This document shows, one piece after another, positions 14,566-23,425 of a stretch of DNA of 64,000 bases. The DNA is taken from positions 1-64,000 of the forward strand of contig NZ_FQUN01000024.1 of assembly GCF_900129005.1 (NCBI RefSeq), written 5' to 3'. Both the position numbers and the translations under genes were made by a program. Each line of letters opens with the position of its first letter. Position 1 is the first letter of the stretch. This DNA comes from Leeuwenhoekiella marinoflava DSM 3653. GTDB taxonomy: Bacteria > Bacteroidota > Bacteroidia > Flavobacteriales > Flavobacteriaceae. The notes below the pieces were generated by a model. The model worked only from the letters and a program-made list of their open reading frames with translations. It ran no database searches and had not been told where the DNA came from.

Positions 14566-17500
14566 TTTGTTCTTTTAATTCTTTAATAGCACGTTCTACA
14601 TCTTCCCGCGCAGGCTTTTTCCCTGTTTTCACCCACACAGCTTTTGCTTTTATCTCATTAGAAATAGACAGCAATAGTGGTAGCATTAATAAAGTTAACA
14701 GGGTTGCAATCCCTATTCCATAAGAAATTGAGATCGCCATAGGTTTTAAAAATTGTGCCTGTCTACTTTTCTCTAAAAGGAGCGGAGCCAGACCTGCAAT
14801 GGTCGTTATACTCGTTAGAAAAATAGCTCTAAATCGTGATCTACCCGCTTCAAAAAGTGCGTCTTCAAATTTCACTCCGTCTTTTAATGCAGCGTTCAAC
14901 TTACCTATGAGCACCAGACCGTCGTTTACCATAATACCAATCAGAGCAATGATTCCTAAAGCGGAGAGTACATTTATAGGAAACCCGTGAATGTAATGCC
15001 CCCAAGCTACACCTATGATGCTAAACGGAATCATTAGAAGCAATAAAAAAGGCTGACTGTAACTACGGAATGTAAATGCGATTGTAGCGTAAATTAAAAA
15101 CAAAATCACCCAGACAACTTTATTTGCTGAACTACTTAACTTCCCAGCTTCTCGGTTTTGACCTTCATAAGACACAGAAAGTGTAGGATACTTTGATAAA
15201 ATATCTGGCATTACATTTTGCTGAATATCAGTCATAATATCGGTAACACTTCCGTTAGGGTCAGCCATATCTGCATTTACCTGTATTTCTCGCTGCCCTT
15301 CTAAATGACTGATAGATTCGTCACCTCGCGAAATGGTATAAGTCGCTATTTCGCGAAGCGGAATACGATCGCCAGCCGGTGTAACAATACGCATATCATC
15401 AAGATCATTCAAGCTACTGCGGTCACTGCGATCGTAACGCACCCAAACTCTAATCTCATCTTGACCACGCTGAAAACGCTGCGCCTGCGTACCAAAAAAA
15501 CCACTACGCACCTGCGTCATCACACTATTAAGATTAAGACCTAGTGAATAGGCTGTCTCTTTCAGTTTTATTTGAATTTCTTTGATTCCTTCGGGATCTG
15601 TATCAACCACATCGCGCAATAAAGAATTATCATTTAATTGAACACGCAACTCTTCTTTTGCAGCTTTCAATTCTTCGGTATTATTGCCCAATAAAGAAAT
15701 AGAAATAGGACTTCCTCCAAAATTACCACCAGAACCAAAGGTGAGTCGCTCAACGCCATAAACCGGCCCTACTTGATCTCGAATAGAATTGGTGATTTCC
15801 GGCGAAGAAAAATCTCTAAATTCACCTGGAAGCAAATTAATACGCAAAGAAGCCTTGTTATTACCCGGCCCTACACGCTTGATTATATTTTCAACAACCT
15901 GCATATTGTCAGTTTGCTTAGCGGTATAATCATCATTAACGCGCCACGCTGCTTTCTCTACCAAAGTTATAATACTATCTGTACGCTCTGGATTTGTCCC
16001 CTCAGGCATTAACAATTCTATAGAAACCGTATCACTTGCAACATTAGGAAACAAAGTCACACCCACTACACTTCCCATTATTGAACTAATCGTCAAAATG
16101 AGTAATGCTAATATTATTGAAAACGAAAGTATTTTATTTTTTAGCGTATATCGCAAAACAGGTGTATAGATTTTGTCCCGCATATAGCTCATAAACTGAT
16201 CTCCTTTTTTATTGAAAAATCGCAGTTTATACATAAACTTATCAATACCCTTTTTTGAGGCTATTTCAGCATCAGACTGCCGAACCAGCGCTTTACTGTG
16301 CGCAATATGCGCCGGTAAAATGATAAGTGCTTCAACTAGAGATACCACAAGAGTTAAAATAACAACCGTAGAAACTTCACCAAAAAACTCCCCTATTCTA
16401 CTGTCTAAAAATAAGAATGTAGAAAAAGCCAGAACCGTTGTAATAATTGCTGAAATAATAGGTGGAATCACCTCCATCGTACCGTCTATTGCTGCACGAA
16501 TAGGTGTTTTCCCCATCTCATAATGTTGGTAGATATTTTCTGAAATTACAATACCATCATCTACAAGAATACCAATCACGATTATCATCCCAAAAAGAGA
16601 AAGTACGTTGATTGTAACTCCAAAACTTCCTGCAAAAATAAACATACCTAAAAATGCTACAGGAATTCCGGCAGCTACCCAAAATGCTAACCGTGTGTTT
16701 AGAAAAAAGGACAAGAATAAAAGCACCAGTAAAATACCTTCTGCGCCATTAACCACTAAAAGATTAGTACGCTGCTCCAGTCGTATAGAAGAATCTGAAG
16801 TAATATCTATATGAACCGCATCGTATTTACCATTAAACTCTTCTATATATTCTTTTACCTGTTCGGCAGTGGGCAGTAAATCTTCGTTATTTGTGTTACT
16901 GATCTCAACATTTACAGCAAGGTTTCCGTTGAAATAGGATGCGTTAGGCGTTTCAGAAAAACGATCTCTTAAAATAGCAACATCACTCAAACGAACTAGC
17001 GAACCATCTGGATTAGCTCGAACGATGAGATTTGTTAGTTCGTCACCATAATAAGCACGATTATTCGCTCTGATCAGGTAATCTTCAGTTTCGGTTTTTA
17101 TATTCCCACCAGTGGTTAAAATATTTGCTCTAGAAACCGCTTGTGCAACTTCCTGAAACGTTAATCCGTATGCTAATAGATCATTTTCACGGACGGCGAT
17201 TTCAATTTCTTCTTCAGGAAATCCGGTAATCTCTATTTGAGAAATACCATCCATTGCCCGCAAGTCATACTCAACAGAGCGTGCTATTTGTTTCAGTGTA
17301 GCAAGATCTAAGGTTTCTCCACTTATAGCAAAACTTATAGTCTGCCGTATCGCTTCTTGCTTTGCTACAACCAGGGGTTCCATTCCCGTAGGAAAACTAG
17401 GAACACGATCTACAGCGTTTTTAACTTCAGCAAGAATCACATTGATATCTTCGCCTTGTTCAATTTCAATAGTTACGCTACCTCCATTTTCTCTGGAAAC

Positions 17501-17749
17501 AGACGTCACTCTTTCAATACCCACAAGACCTTTTAAATTATCTTCAATTTTAAGAATAACACCTTCTTCAATCTCTTGCGGAGCAGCACCAGGGTAAGCA
17601 ACGCTGATGGTTATAATCTGTGAATCTATAAGCGGAAAAAATGAAGATTTCATCCTAAATATGCCGATGACACCAAAAATTATAAATGCCAATATAACTA
17701 CATTTACGGCTACACTGTATTTGATGAAATAGCTTATAATTTTTTTCAT
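14552..17749 (-). CDS. RND efflux pump, inner-membrane permease
   Basis: The 1065-aa protein has the usual RND layout: TM1, a large periplasmic loop, a block of about six helices, then the whole pattern repeated. The proton-relay aspartate pair is present in GILVDDGIVISENIYQ (equivalent to D407/D408 of AcrB), and the second half has the matching IMVNDGLVLIGKLN segment. It is in the hydrophobe/amphiphile group by length and motifs, not the heavy-metal group. It sits between the adaptor (four bases upstream) and the TolC-like gene (14-base overlap). It exports drugs, bile-like or endogenous hydrophobic compounds; which ones is unknown. Confidence 0.93.
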   Translation of the reverse strand: MKKIISYFIKYSVAVNVVILAFIIFGVIGIFRMKSSFFPLIDSQIITISVAYPGAAPQEIEEGVILKIEDNLKGLVGIERVTSVSRENGGSVTIEIEQGEDINVILAEVKNAVDRVPSFPTGMEPLVVAKQEAIRQTISFAISGETLDLATLKQIARSVEYDLRAMDGISQIEITGFPEEEIEIAVRENDLLAYGLTFQEVAQAVSRANILTTGGNIKTETEDYLIRANNRAYYGDELTNLIVRANPDGSLVRLSDVAILRDRFSETPNASYFNGNLAVNVEISNTNNEDLLPTAEQVKEYIEEFNGKYDAVHIDITSDSSIRLEQRTNLLVVNGAEGILLVLLFLSFFLNTRLAFWVAAGIPVAFLGMFIFAGSFGVTINVLSLFGMIIVIGILVDDGIVISENIYQHYEMGKTPIRAAIDGTMEVIPPIISAIITTVLAFSTFLFLDSRIGEFFGEVSTVVILTLVVSLVEALIILPAHIAHSKALVRQSDAEIASKKGIDKFMYKLRFFNKKGDQFMSYMRDKIYTPVLRYTLKNKILSFSIILALLILTISSIMGSVVGVTLFPNVASDTVSIELLMPEGTNPERTDSIITLVEKAAWRVNDDYTAKQTDNMQVVENIIKRVGPGNNKASLRINLLPGEFRDFSSPEITNSIRDQVGPVYGVERLTFGSGGNFGGSPISISLLGNNTEELKAAKEELRVQLNDNSLLRDVVDTDPEGIKEIQIKLKETAYSLGLNLNSVMTQVRSGFFGTQAQRFQRGQDEIRVWVRYDRSDRSSLNDLDDMRIVTPAGDRIPLREIATYTISRGDESISHLEGQREIQVNADMADPNGSVTDIMTDIQQNVMPDILSKYPTLSVSYEGQNREAGKLSSSANKVVWVILFLIYATIAFTFRSYSQPFLLLLMIPFSIIGVAWGHYIHGFPINVLSALGIIALIGIMVNDGLVLIGKLNAALKDGVKFEDALFEAGRSRFRAIFLTSITTIAGLAPLLLEKSRQAQFLKPMAISISYGIGIATLLTLLMLPLLLSISNEIKAKAVWVKTGKKPAREDVERAIKELKEQNEEH

Positions 17750-17753
17750 AATG

Positions 17754-18893
17754 CTATTGCTTGACAGTTGGCTTGTTCTGTGTATTTTCTAAAACCTTAA
17801 CGCGCATACCGGCGTAAGCACCAGGAACTGATTTTGAAATATAGCGTGTGCCATCATCAAGACCTTTAACCACTACTTCTTTATCTGAAAAATAAACGGG
17901 CTGTATCTCTACAAGGTCTAAAACACTATCGCGTACCACATAAAGCTGAGAGTTATCTACCAATAATTGGCGTGGAATACTTATCGCATCCGGCTCATCT
18001 CTAGCTTCTAGGTTTGCTTGTAGAAACATCCCTTCTTTTAACGTATCTGCTCCCTGAACTTCGATAAATACTTTTATAGTTTGTGTGGTCTGATCTACGC
18101 GACCGTTTACACGGACTACTTTACCCTGATAAGATTGCATTCCATTACCGTCAGTTAATGTAACACGCTCTCCTATTTCTAGCAAATCACTAAAACGCTT
18201 GCTTACGGAAACCTCTAGCTCATAGACTGAAGTATCAATAAATTCTCCTAATTTTTGACCAGAACGCACCAGCGTCCCTTTGTTAACCAGAGCTTCGGTC
18301 AAAATACCTGAAAACGGAGTGATGATTCGGTATTTACCTAAACGCTGCTCCAGATTTTTTAAATTATAATACGATGAAAAGATACCGCGGCCCGTTATGA
18401 AGTAGCGCTCTTTGTCTGAGGATGTTTCGGGAAGTTCTGGTGTAGATTTATTGATATCAAATCCATCTAAATAATTTTGCCATTTCTGATAATACTCCGG
18501 ATAATCTAATCGTAGATCCGGCATTATTGAAGTAATCAGATTGTACAAATCACTCTTAGCAGCTTGCACCGAAGCATAATATTCTGAAGAATCAAGGTTT
18601 AATAAGGTTTGACCTCTTTTATAAGCTTGCCCGGGTTTAAAATCATTAGAACTGCTTCTAAAAACTCCCTGAACTTCTGCGTAAAGTTCTAATCTGTTTT
18701 TTGCAGCAAGGTTACCATTTGCCGGAATAACTATTGGGATGGTACTGTTTTTTACAGTTTCAACAAAAACGGTCTTAACCTCCTTAGTGATTTCGGTAGG
18801 CATATCTTTATCGCGTGTAGCAATAAAATAACCTATAAGAACTGCAATACCCACTATGAGTATCGCTATGACAGAACGTACAGCTTTAAGCAT
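17754..18893 (-). CDS. RND periplasmic adaptor (HlyD/MFP family)
   Basis: The 379-aa protein has an N-terminal membrane anchor (VIAILIVGIAVLIGYFIA) and no lipobox. It then has a split lipoyl domain (VIPANGNLAAKNRLELYAEVQGV ... ITPFSGILTEALVNKGTLVRSGQKLGEF), a helical hairpin between the halves, and a beta-barrel domain. It bridges the RND pump to TolC. The hairpin insert (about residues 115-175) is short and rich in Tyr, Pro and Asp. First gene of the operon adaptor-pump-TolC-CPXCG, with 89 bases to the ABC-F gene upstream on the same strand. Confidence 0.9.
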   Translation of the reverse strand: MLKAVRSVIAILIVGIAVLIGYFIATRDKDMPTEITKEVKTVFVETVKNSTIPIVIPANGNLAAKNRLELYAEVQGVFRSSSNDFKPGQAYKRGQTLLNLDSSEYYASVQAAKSDLYNLITSIMPDLRLDYPEYYQKWQNYLDGFDINKSTPELPETSSDKERYFITGRGIFSSYYNLKNLEQRLGKYRIITPFSGILTEALVNKGTLVRSGQKLGEFIDTSVYELEVSVSKRFSDLLEIGERVTLTDGNGMQSYQGKVVRVNGRVDQTTQTIKVFIEVQGADTLKEGMFLQANLEARDEPDAISIPRQLLVDNSQLYVVRDSVLDLVEIQPVYFSDKEVVVKGLDDGTRYISKSVPGAYAGMRVKVLENTQNKPTVKQ

Positions 18894-18982
18894 TAAAAGT
18901 ACTTTTTATGAAAAAATTAACTTAATCACAAAAATACCCGTATCACCGACTCAAGTAGTTAAAAAAAACATAAAAGAAATGA

Positions 18983-20890
18983 CTAACTATAACGCTCAAG
19001 TTCTTCAGACACTTCTTCCCACTTACTCATAAGCTCTTCTACTTTTTTCTTTTTAGCTTGATAACCGTCAAAAAAGTCCGGTTTGGAGCTGGTTTTCTCA
19101 TAGTCAGCAGCCAACTCAGCATCCATCTCTTTCATCTGGCGCTCCAATTTATTTACTTCAGACTCTATATTGCTCAACTGATTACTAAGTGACTTAAATT
19201 TCTTCTGATCTTTATAGGTATCTTTTGTAGCAGCAGGTTTTGCTTTGACTTTAGGGTCCTTTTTTTCTATTTCACGTAGATTTTCTACTGCGCGTTTCTC
19301 TAGGTAATAATCAATATCACCTAAATACTCTTTGATCTTGTGATCTCTAAATTCATAAACTGTGCTCGTCAATCCCTGAAGGAAATCCCGATCGTGAGAA
19401 ACCAAAAGCAGCGTACCTTCAAAACGTTTTAAAGCTTCTTTCAACACGTTCTTCGATTTTATATCCAAGTGGTTTGTAGGCTCATCCATCACCAGCACAT
19501 TAAAAGGCTGTAACATCAACTTTGCAAGAGCCAAACGATTTCGTTCACCTCCAGAAAGCACACGCACAAACTTATCTGCTTCTTCTCCTCTAAACAGGAA
19601 AGACCCTAAAATATCACGCACCTTGCTTCGGTTTTTTTCATTCGCCGCATCAATCATCGTATCGAGTACGGTTTTGTTTCCGTCTAAATGATCTGCTTGA
19701 TTCTGTGCGAAATACCCAATCTGAACATTATGTCCCAATTTAAGTTTTCCGTCATAGCTAATTTCGTCTACAATAATTTTAGCCAAAGTAGATTTACCCT
19801 GTCCGTTTTGACCAACAAAAGCAGTTTTACTATCGCGCTCGATAAGAAGATCTATTCCGTTAAGAACCGTTTTCTCTCCGTAAGATTTTTTTACATCTTC
19901 AGCTTCAACAACTACTTTACCCGGCACCACAGATACCGGAAAATTTAATGTCATCACGCTATTATCATCTTCATCAACCTCAATCACATCCATACGGTTC
20001 AGCTTCTTAACTAGGGATTGCGCCATAGTGGCTTTTGAAGCTTTTGCCTTAAACTTTGAGATCAGCTTTTCGGTGTGTTCTATTTCTTTCTGCTGATTCT
20101 TTTGCGCAGCCATTTGCTGTTCGCGCATTTCTTGACGCAGCACTAAATATTCTGAATACGGTTTGGGGTAATCGTAGATCTTTCCTAAGGAAATTTCAAT
20201 AGTTCTGTTTGTCACGTTATCTAAGAACATTCTATCGTGAGAAACAATCACAACAGCACCGGTATAATTGCGCAAAAATCCTTCTAACCAAATGATAGAT
20301 TCTATATCTAAGTGGTTTGTAGGCTCATCGAGCAAAAGCACATCGTTATTCTGAAGTAACAGTTTTGCGAGCTCTATACGCATACGCCAACCTCCCGAAA
20401 AAGTATCGGTAATTCGGTTAAAATCTGCTCTTGTAAAACCAAGCCCCATCAAGATTCGCTCAGTCTCACCCTGATAGTTATAACCACCGTGAATCTCATA
20501 TTGATGCTGAACTTCATTGAGCTCAACCATAAGATCGTGATAGTACTCACTCTCATAATCTGTACGCTCAGCTAACTCTGTGTTTATTGCTTCTAGACGC
20601 TTCTCTAGTTTTTTTATCAACTCAAAAGCTTCATACGATTCTTCTAGTACCGTACGACCTTCTACAAAATCAATATCTTGCTTTAAAAAACCAATCTGAA
20701 TATCTTTATCTGTAGCGATCTGACCGGTATCATACTCCTGCTCGCGTGAAATAATGCGTAACATAGTAGATTTACCAGCCCCGTTTTTCCCTACCAGTCC
20801 TACACGATCACCTTCTCCTAATCTAAAGGTGACTTCTTCAAATAAATATTCTCCCTGAAAGGAAACAGAAAGGTTGTGAATGTTAAGCAT
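18983..20890 (-). CDS. ABC-F family ATPase
   Basis: Two ABC domains lie in one 635-aa chain with no membrane segments. Walker A motifs are GKNGAGKST and GQNGQGKST. Signature motifs are FSGGWRMR and LSGGERNR. Both Walker B motifs are followed by the ABC-F EPTNHLD sequence. A linker rich in charged residues joins the domains (about 235-310), and a C-terminal coiled coil follows (about 555-635). ABC-F proteins bind the ribosome and act on stalled or antibiotic-bound complexes. The C-terminal coil is closer to Uup-like members than to EttA. It is divergent from the DUF983 gene across a region with a perfect palindrome. Confidence 0.93.
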   Translation of the reverse strand: MLNIHNLSVSFQGEYLFEEVTFRLGEGDRVGLVGKNGAGKSTMLRIISREQEYDTGQIATDKDIQIGFLKQDIDFVEGRTVLEESYEAFELIKKLEKRLEAINTELAERTDYESEYYHDLMVELNEVQHQYEIHGGYNYQGETERILMGLGFTRADFNRITDTFSGGWRMRIELAKLLLQNNDVLLLDEPTNHLDIESIIWLEGFLRNYTGAVVIVSHDRMFLDNVTNRTIEISLGKIYDYPKPYSEYLVLRQEMREQQMAAQKNQQKEIEHTEKLISKFKAKASKATMAQSLVKKLNRMDVIEVDEDDNSVMTLNFPVSVVPGKVVVEAEDVKKSYGEKTVLNGIDLLIERDSKTAFVGQNGQGKSTLAKIIVDEISYDGKLKLGHNVQIGYFAQNQADHLDGNKTVLDTMIDAANEKNRSKVRDILGSFLFRGEEADKFVRVLSGGERNRLALAKLMLQPFNVLVMDEPTNHLDIKSKNVLKEALKRFEGTLLLVSHDRDFLQGLTSTVYEFRDHKIKEYLGDIDYYLEKRAVENLREIEKKDPKVKAKPAATKDTYKDQKKFKSLSNQLSNIESEVNKLERQMKEMDAELAADYEKTSSKPDFFDGYQAKKKKVEELMSKWEEVSEELERYS

Positions 20891-20961
20891 GTTCTAAAAA
20901 TTTTAAGGCGCAAAGTTATTATTAAATGACGGACTTTTAGCATTTAAATAAAATCCATTTG

Positions 20962-20975
20962 GTAACACGTGTTAC
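20962..20975. promoter_or_regulatory. Perfect 14-bp palindrome between divergent genes
   Basis: GTAACACGTGTTAC reads the same on both strands and sits in the 119-base gap between the divergent ABC-F and DUF983 genes. This is the size and symmetry of a dimeric regulator site. The regulator is unknown. Confidence 0.5.
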
Positions 20976-21009
20976 TTATTCTTCTTGAAGAAACTCTTAT
21001 TTTTACATT

Positions 21010-21414
21010 ATGAAAAAACTTCTCCAAGGAAATCCACTGTACAGCATTTTTACAGGCACCTGCCCGGTATGCCAACAAGCGAGTATGTATGAGACAAAAA
21101 ATCCGTACAAACTAACTGAAACCCTAAAGATGCACGAGCGTTGTCCACATTGCGATACGAAGTTTAAAATTGAACCTTCATTTTTCTACGGCGCGATGTA
21201 TGTAAGTTATGGTGTAGGCATTGCTTTTGCCGTTGCTGCTTTTGTAATTACACATTTTTTTATAGGAGCCGGTCTTGTCACAGGATTTCTGGCAATTATA
21301 GGTACAGTGCTTGTTTTCGCACCTATTATTATGCGTTTAAGTCGTAATATTTGGATCAATTTTTTCTTTGATTATAATCCTGAAAAAGCAGAAAATACAT
21401 CTAAAACTTCTTAG
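21010..21414 (+). CDS. DUF983 membrane protein (134 aa)
   Basis: Two CxxC pairs near the N-terminus (CPVC and CPHC, with CxxC spacing as in a zinc ribbon) come before two hydrophobic helices (VGIAFAVAAFVITHFFIGAG and VTGFLAIIGTVLVFAPIIMRL). This is the DUF983 layout. Its function is not established, though relatives occur near respiratory and membrane-biogenesis genes. Its last 14 bases overlap the convergent FAD oxidoreductase gene. Confidence 0.85.
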   Translation: MKKLLQGNPLYSIFTGTCPVCQQASMYETKNPYKLTETLKMHERCPHCDTKFKIEPSFFYGAMYVSYGVGIAFAVAAFVITHFFIGAGLVTGFLAIIGTVLVFAPIIMRLSRNIWINFFFDYNPEKAENTSKTS

Positions 21415-22456
21415 GGAAACGCAATATTGAGATTTCATCTTCTAATACTTCCCCGTTTTCAATATGATTATATAGCTTATCTGCAAGGTAAGATCCCATC
21501 ATTGTGCCTCTAGTTCCTAAGCCATTTAAGATGGCTAATTGTGGATGTTTAGGGTGAACTCCAAGTAAAGGTCGTCTATCACCAGTTGTAGGTCGCACTG
21601 CAGCTTCTTGCTTGACAACATCAAACTCGCAACTGATAACTTGCTTGAGTTTAGCCACAAGCTCTTCTCGCGCTTCTAATGAAGTGTTGCAATCTTTATC
21701 GTTCCAGTTGAATGTTGCTCCCACTTTATAAATATCATCTCCTAACGGAATAATAAAAAAAGTAGATTTAAGCGCTTGTGTTAATTTAAGTTCTGGAGCA
21801 TAAACATCAACATACTCTCCTTTATTACCCACTAATGGAAGTTTATTAAAAAAAGGATTGGCTTTAACACCGAAGCCTTCGGCGAAAACGATACGTTTTG
21901 CTTTAATATTATTATACTCTATTCCACCTCCGGAATTGAATTCGATCTTATCATAATCAAAAGCTTCTAGCTTATAGTGATCATTTTCAATCAAATAATT
22001 TTTATACGAATCTAAGAGCTTAGAAATATCAATACGTATCGTCTCTTTGACTTCTCCCGCATGAAGTTTAGCGTAAACCTTTCCGGAAACATCCGTTTTC
22101 AATTCAGGTTTCAAAAATCGATCTAATCCGGATTTATCTGAAGCTTCAAACCAGTTGTTCTGATCTTCGGCTGAAGAGAAGATTTTATAGACAGGAATTT
22201 CGGTAACTGAATTCAAACCCAATTTAGCATCCAGCCGTTTAAAATAATTCTTAGCTAAGTCGAATTGTTCCTCCCCTTGCCAAGGCAATGTATAACGCTT
22301 TAAAATCACCGGATTGATCAATCCCGCTGCAACCCGACTCGCTGCTTCTACTTGTTTATCTATAACAAAAAATGATTTTTCATTCTGCTCAAGCTTGTCA
22401 CAAAAAGCCATCCCTGCAAGCCCAAGACCAACTATTAAATAATCAACCTCTTTCAT
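21401..22456 (-). CDS. FAD-dependent oxidoreductase, DAO family
   Basis: The 351-aa protein begins with an FAD-binding Rossmann motif (DYLIVGLGLAGMAFCDKL) and has a RVAAGLINPVILKRYTLPW segment, then a C-terminal part with AAVRPTTGDRRPLLG and LNGLGTRGTMMGSYLADKL that closes the FAD site. This is the DAO / D-amino-acid-oxidase-like fold, as in glycine oxidase and the oxidase part of MnmC. The LINP and RPTTGDRRP-type motifs are shared with the MnmC oxidase domain, but no methyltransferase domain is present. The substrate cannot be assigned. It follows gldN on the same strand, separated by a terminator. Confidence 0.8.
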   Translation of the reverse strand: MKEVDYLIVGLGLAGMAFCDKLEQNEKSFFVIDKQVEAASRVAAGLINPVILKRYTLPWQGEEQFDLAKNYFKRLDAKLGLNSVTEIPVYKIFSSAEDQNNWFEASDKSGLDRFLKPELKTDVSGKVYAKLHAGEVKETIRIDISKLLDSYKNYLIENDHYKLEAFDYDKIEFNSGGGIEYNNIKAKRIVFAEGFGVKANPFFNKLPLVGNKGEYVDVYAPELKLTQALKSTFFIIPLGDDIYKVGATFNWNDKDCNTSLEAREELVAKLKQVISCEFDVVKQEAAVRPTTGDRRPLLGVHPKHPQLAILNGLGTRGTMMGSYLADKLYNHIENGEVLEDEISILRFPKKF

Positions 22457-22473
22457 TTTGTAAAAATAGGATA

Positions 22474-22503
22474 TAAAAAAACGCCTTTTAAAAAAGGCGT
22501 TTA
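22474..22503 (-). terminator. Terminator after gldN
   Basis: On the minus strand, AAACGCC-TTTT pairs with AAAAGGCGTTT and is followed by a T run. It lies between the gldN stop (22527) and the FAD oxidoreductase start (22456), and so closes the gldKLMN transcript. Confidence 0.8.
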
Positions 22504-22526
22504 AGTTTTATTCTAAATGGAATCTT

Positions 22527-23414
22527 TTAATAATTCCACATATCAATTTCAAAGTTACGAATCTGCTCTTTTATGCGTTGTGATTCTAACAACTGCATCA
22601 TAGCATTATCAGCAATATATTCTTTAACCTCACGGTCTCCCTGTATATTATCTACTTGATAAATAACACCGTTGAATCTTCGTGAATTCAACAAATGATC
22701 AAAAGACAAAGGCTGCGCAGAGTTCTGCGGATTGAACACCTTTGCTTCGTGTAAAATATCACGAGCTGTAGGATACCACACCCAGAACAAAGGAACCATT
22801 ACTGGATCTTCATCATCTATAAAGTTAACATCCGGAGCTACTGGAGCAATACCCATTAAACGGTATTTCAGCTCTCCCTGCCGCTTATCAAAGTACCAGT
22901 AACCACGAATCCAATACTGCTCAATGTCTGCAGCAGAAATATCTCTTCTGTCAATATATTGCTCATCTACTTCATAACCCGCATTGATTTGCTCAATACC
23001 TAAATCTGTTGTATCTACCCGAGACATTGCAGCAGAAATATCTTCTAAAGCTATTTTATCATTGAAGTATGAATCTGCATAAATATCAAGTTTACCCTCT
23101 TTTATGTTTTCAACTAAAACATCATACAAAGGTTTACGATCTGAGCCTATATTGGGATCTACCGGATAATACAGAGGAAAATTCACACGTTCATCAAGAT
23201 CGATTATTTCCCATGTATTTTTACCCCATAATACATCACGACTATCCACATAGCCATAAGGAAGCGGCTTATCATTGTCAAGCTCGATCTGCTCTTCAGT
23301 TTTCTCATACATTTCATCTGGCATTTTTGCATTTAGAATATTAGTTTGAGCAAATGCGGTCAAACCAATAATCATCATACAAAAAACACTAAACGCTTGC
23401 TTCTGGCTTTTCAT
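22527..23414 (-). CDS. gldN: Type IX secretion / gliding protein GldN
   Basis: The 295-aa protein has a signal peptide ending at FAQT, and recognisable GldN segments: an acidic N-terminal part, SRDVLWGKNTWEIIDLDERVNFPLYYP, YWIRGYWYFDKRQGELKYRLMGIAPV and FWVWYPTARD. GldN forms the periplasmic ring with GldK at the outer membrane in the type IX secretion system. It is last in gldK-gldL-gldM-gldN, 11 bases after gldM, with a clear terminator beyond. The sequence looks intact. Confidence 0.95.
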   Translation of the reverse strand: MKSQKQAFSVFCMMIIGLTAFAQTNILNAKMPDEMYEKTEEQIELDNDKPLPYGYVDSRDVLWGKNTWEIIDLDERVNFPLYYPVDPNIGSDRKPLYDVLVENIKEGKLDIYADSYFNDKIALEDISAAMSRVDTTDLGIEQINAGYEVDEQYIDRRDISAADIEQYWIRGYWYFDKRQGELKYRLMGIAPVAPDVNFIDDEDPVMVPLFWVWYPTARDILHEAKVFNPQNSAQPLSFDHLLNSRRFNGVIYQVDNIQGDREVKEYIADNAMMQLLESQRIKEQIRNFEIDMWNY

Positions 23415-23425
23415 AATACTTTTAT

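Noticed and set aside
14799-16814. Several plus-strand ORFs of 60-100 codons opposite the RND pump gene
   Set aside because: They are antisense shadows of a long conserved gene with all its motifs intact.
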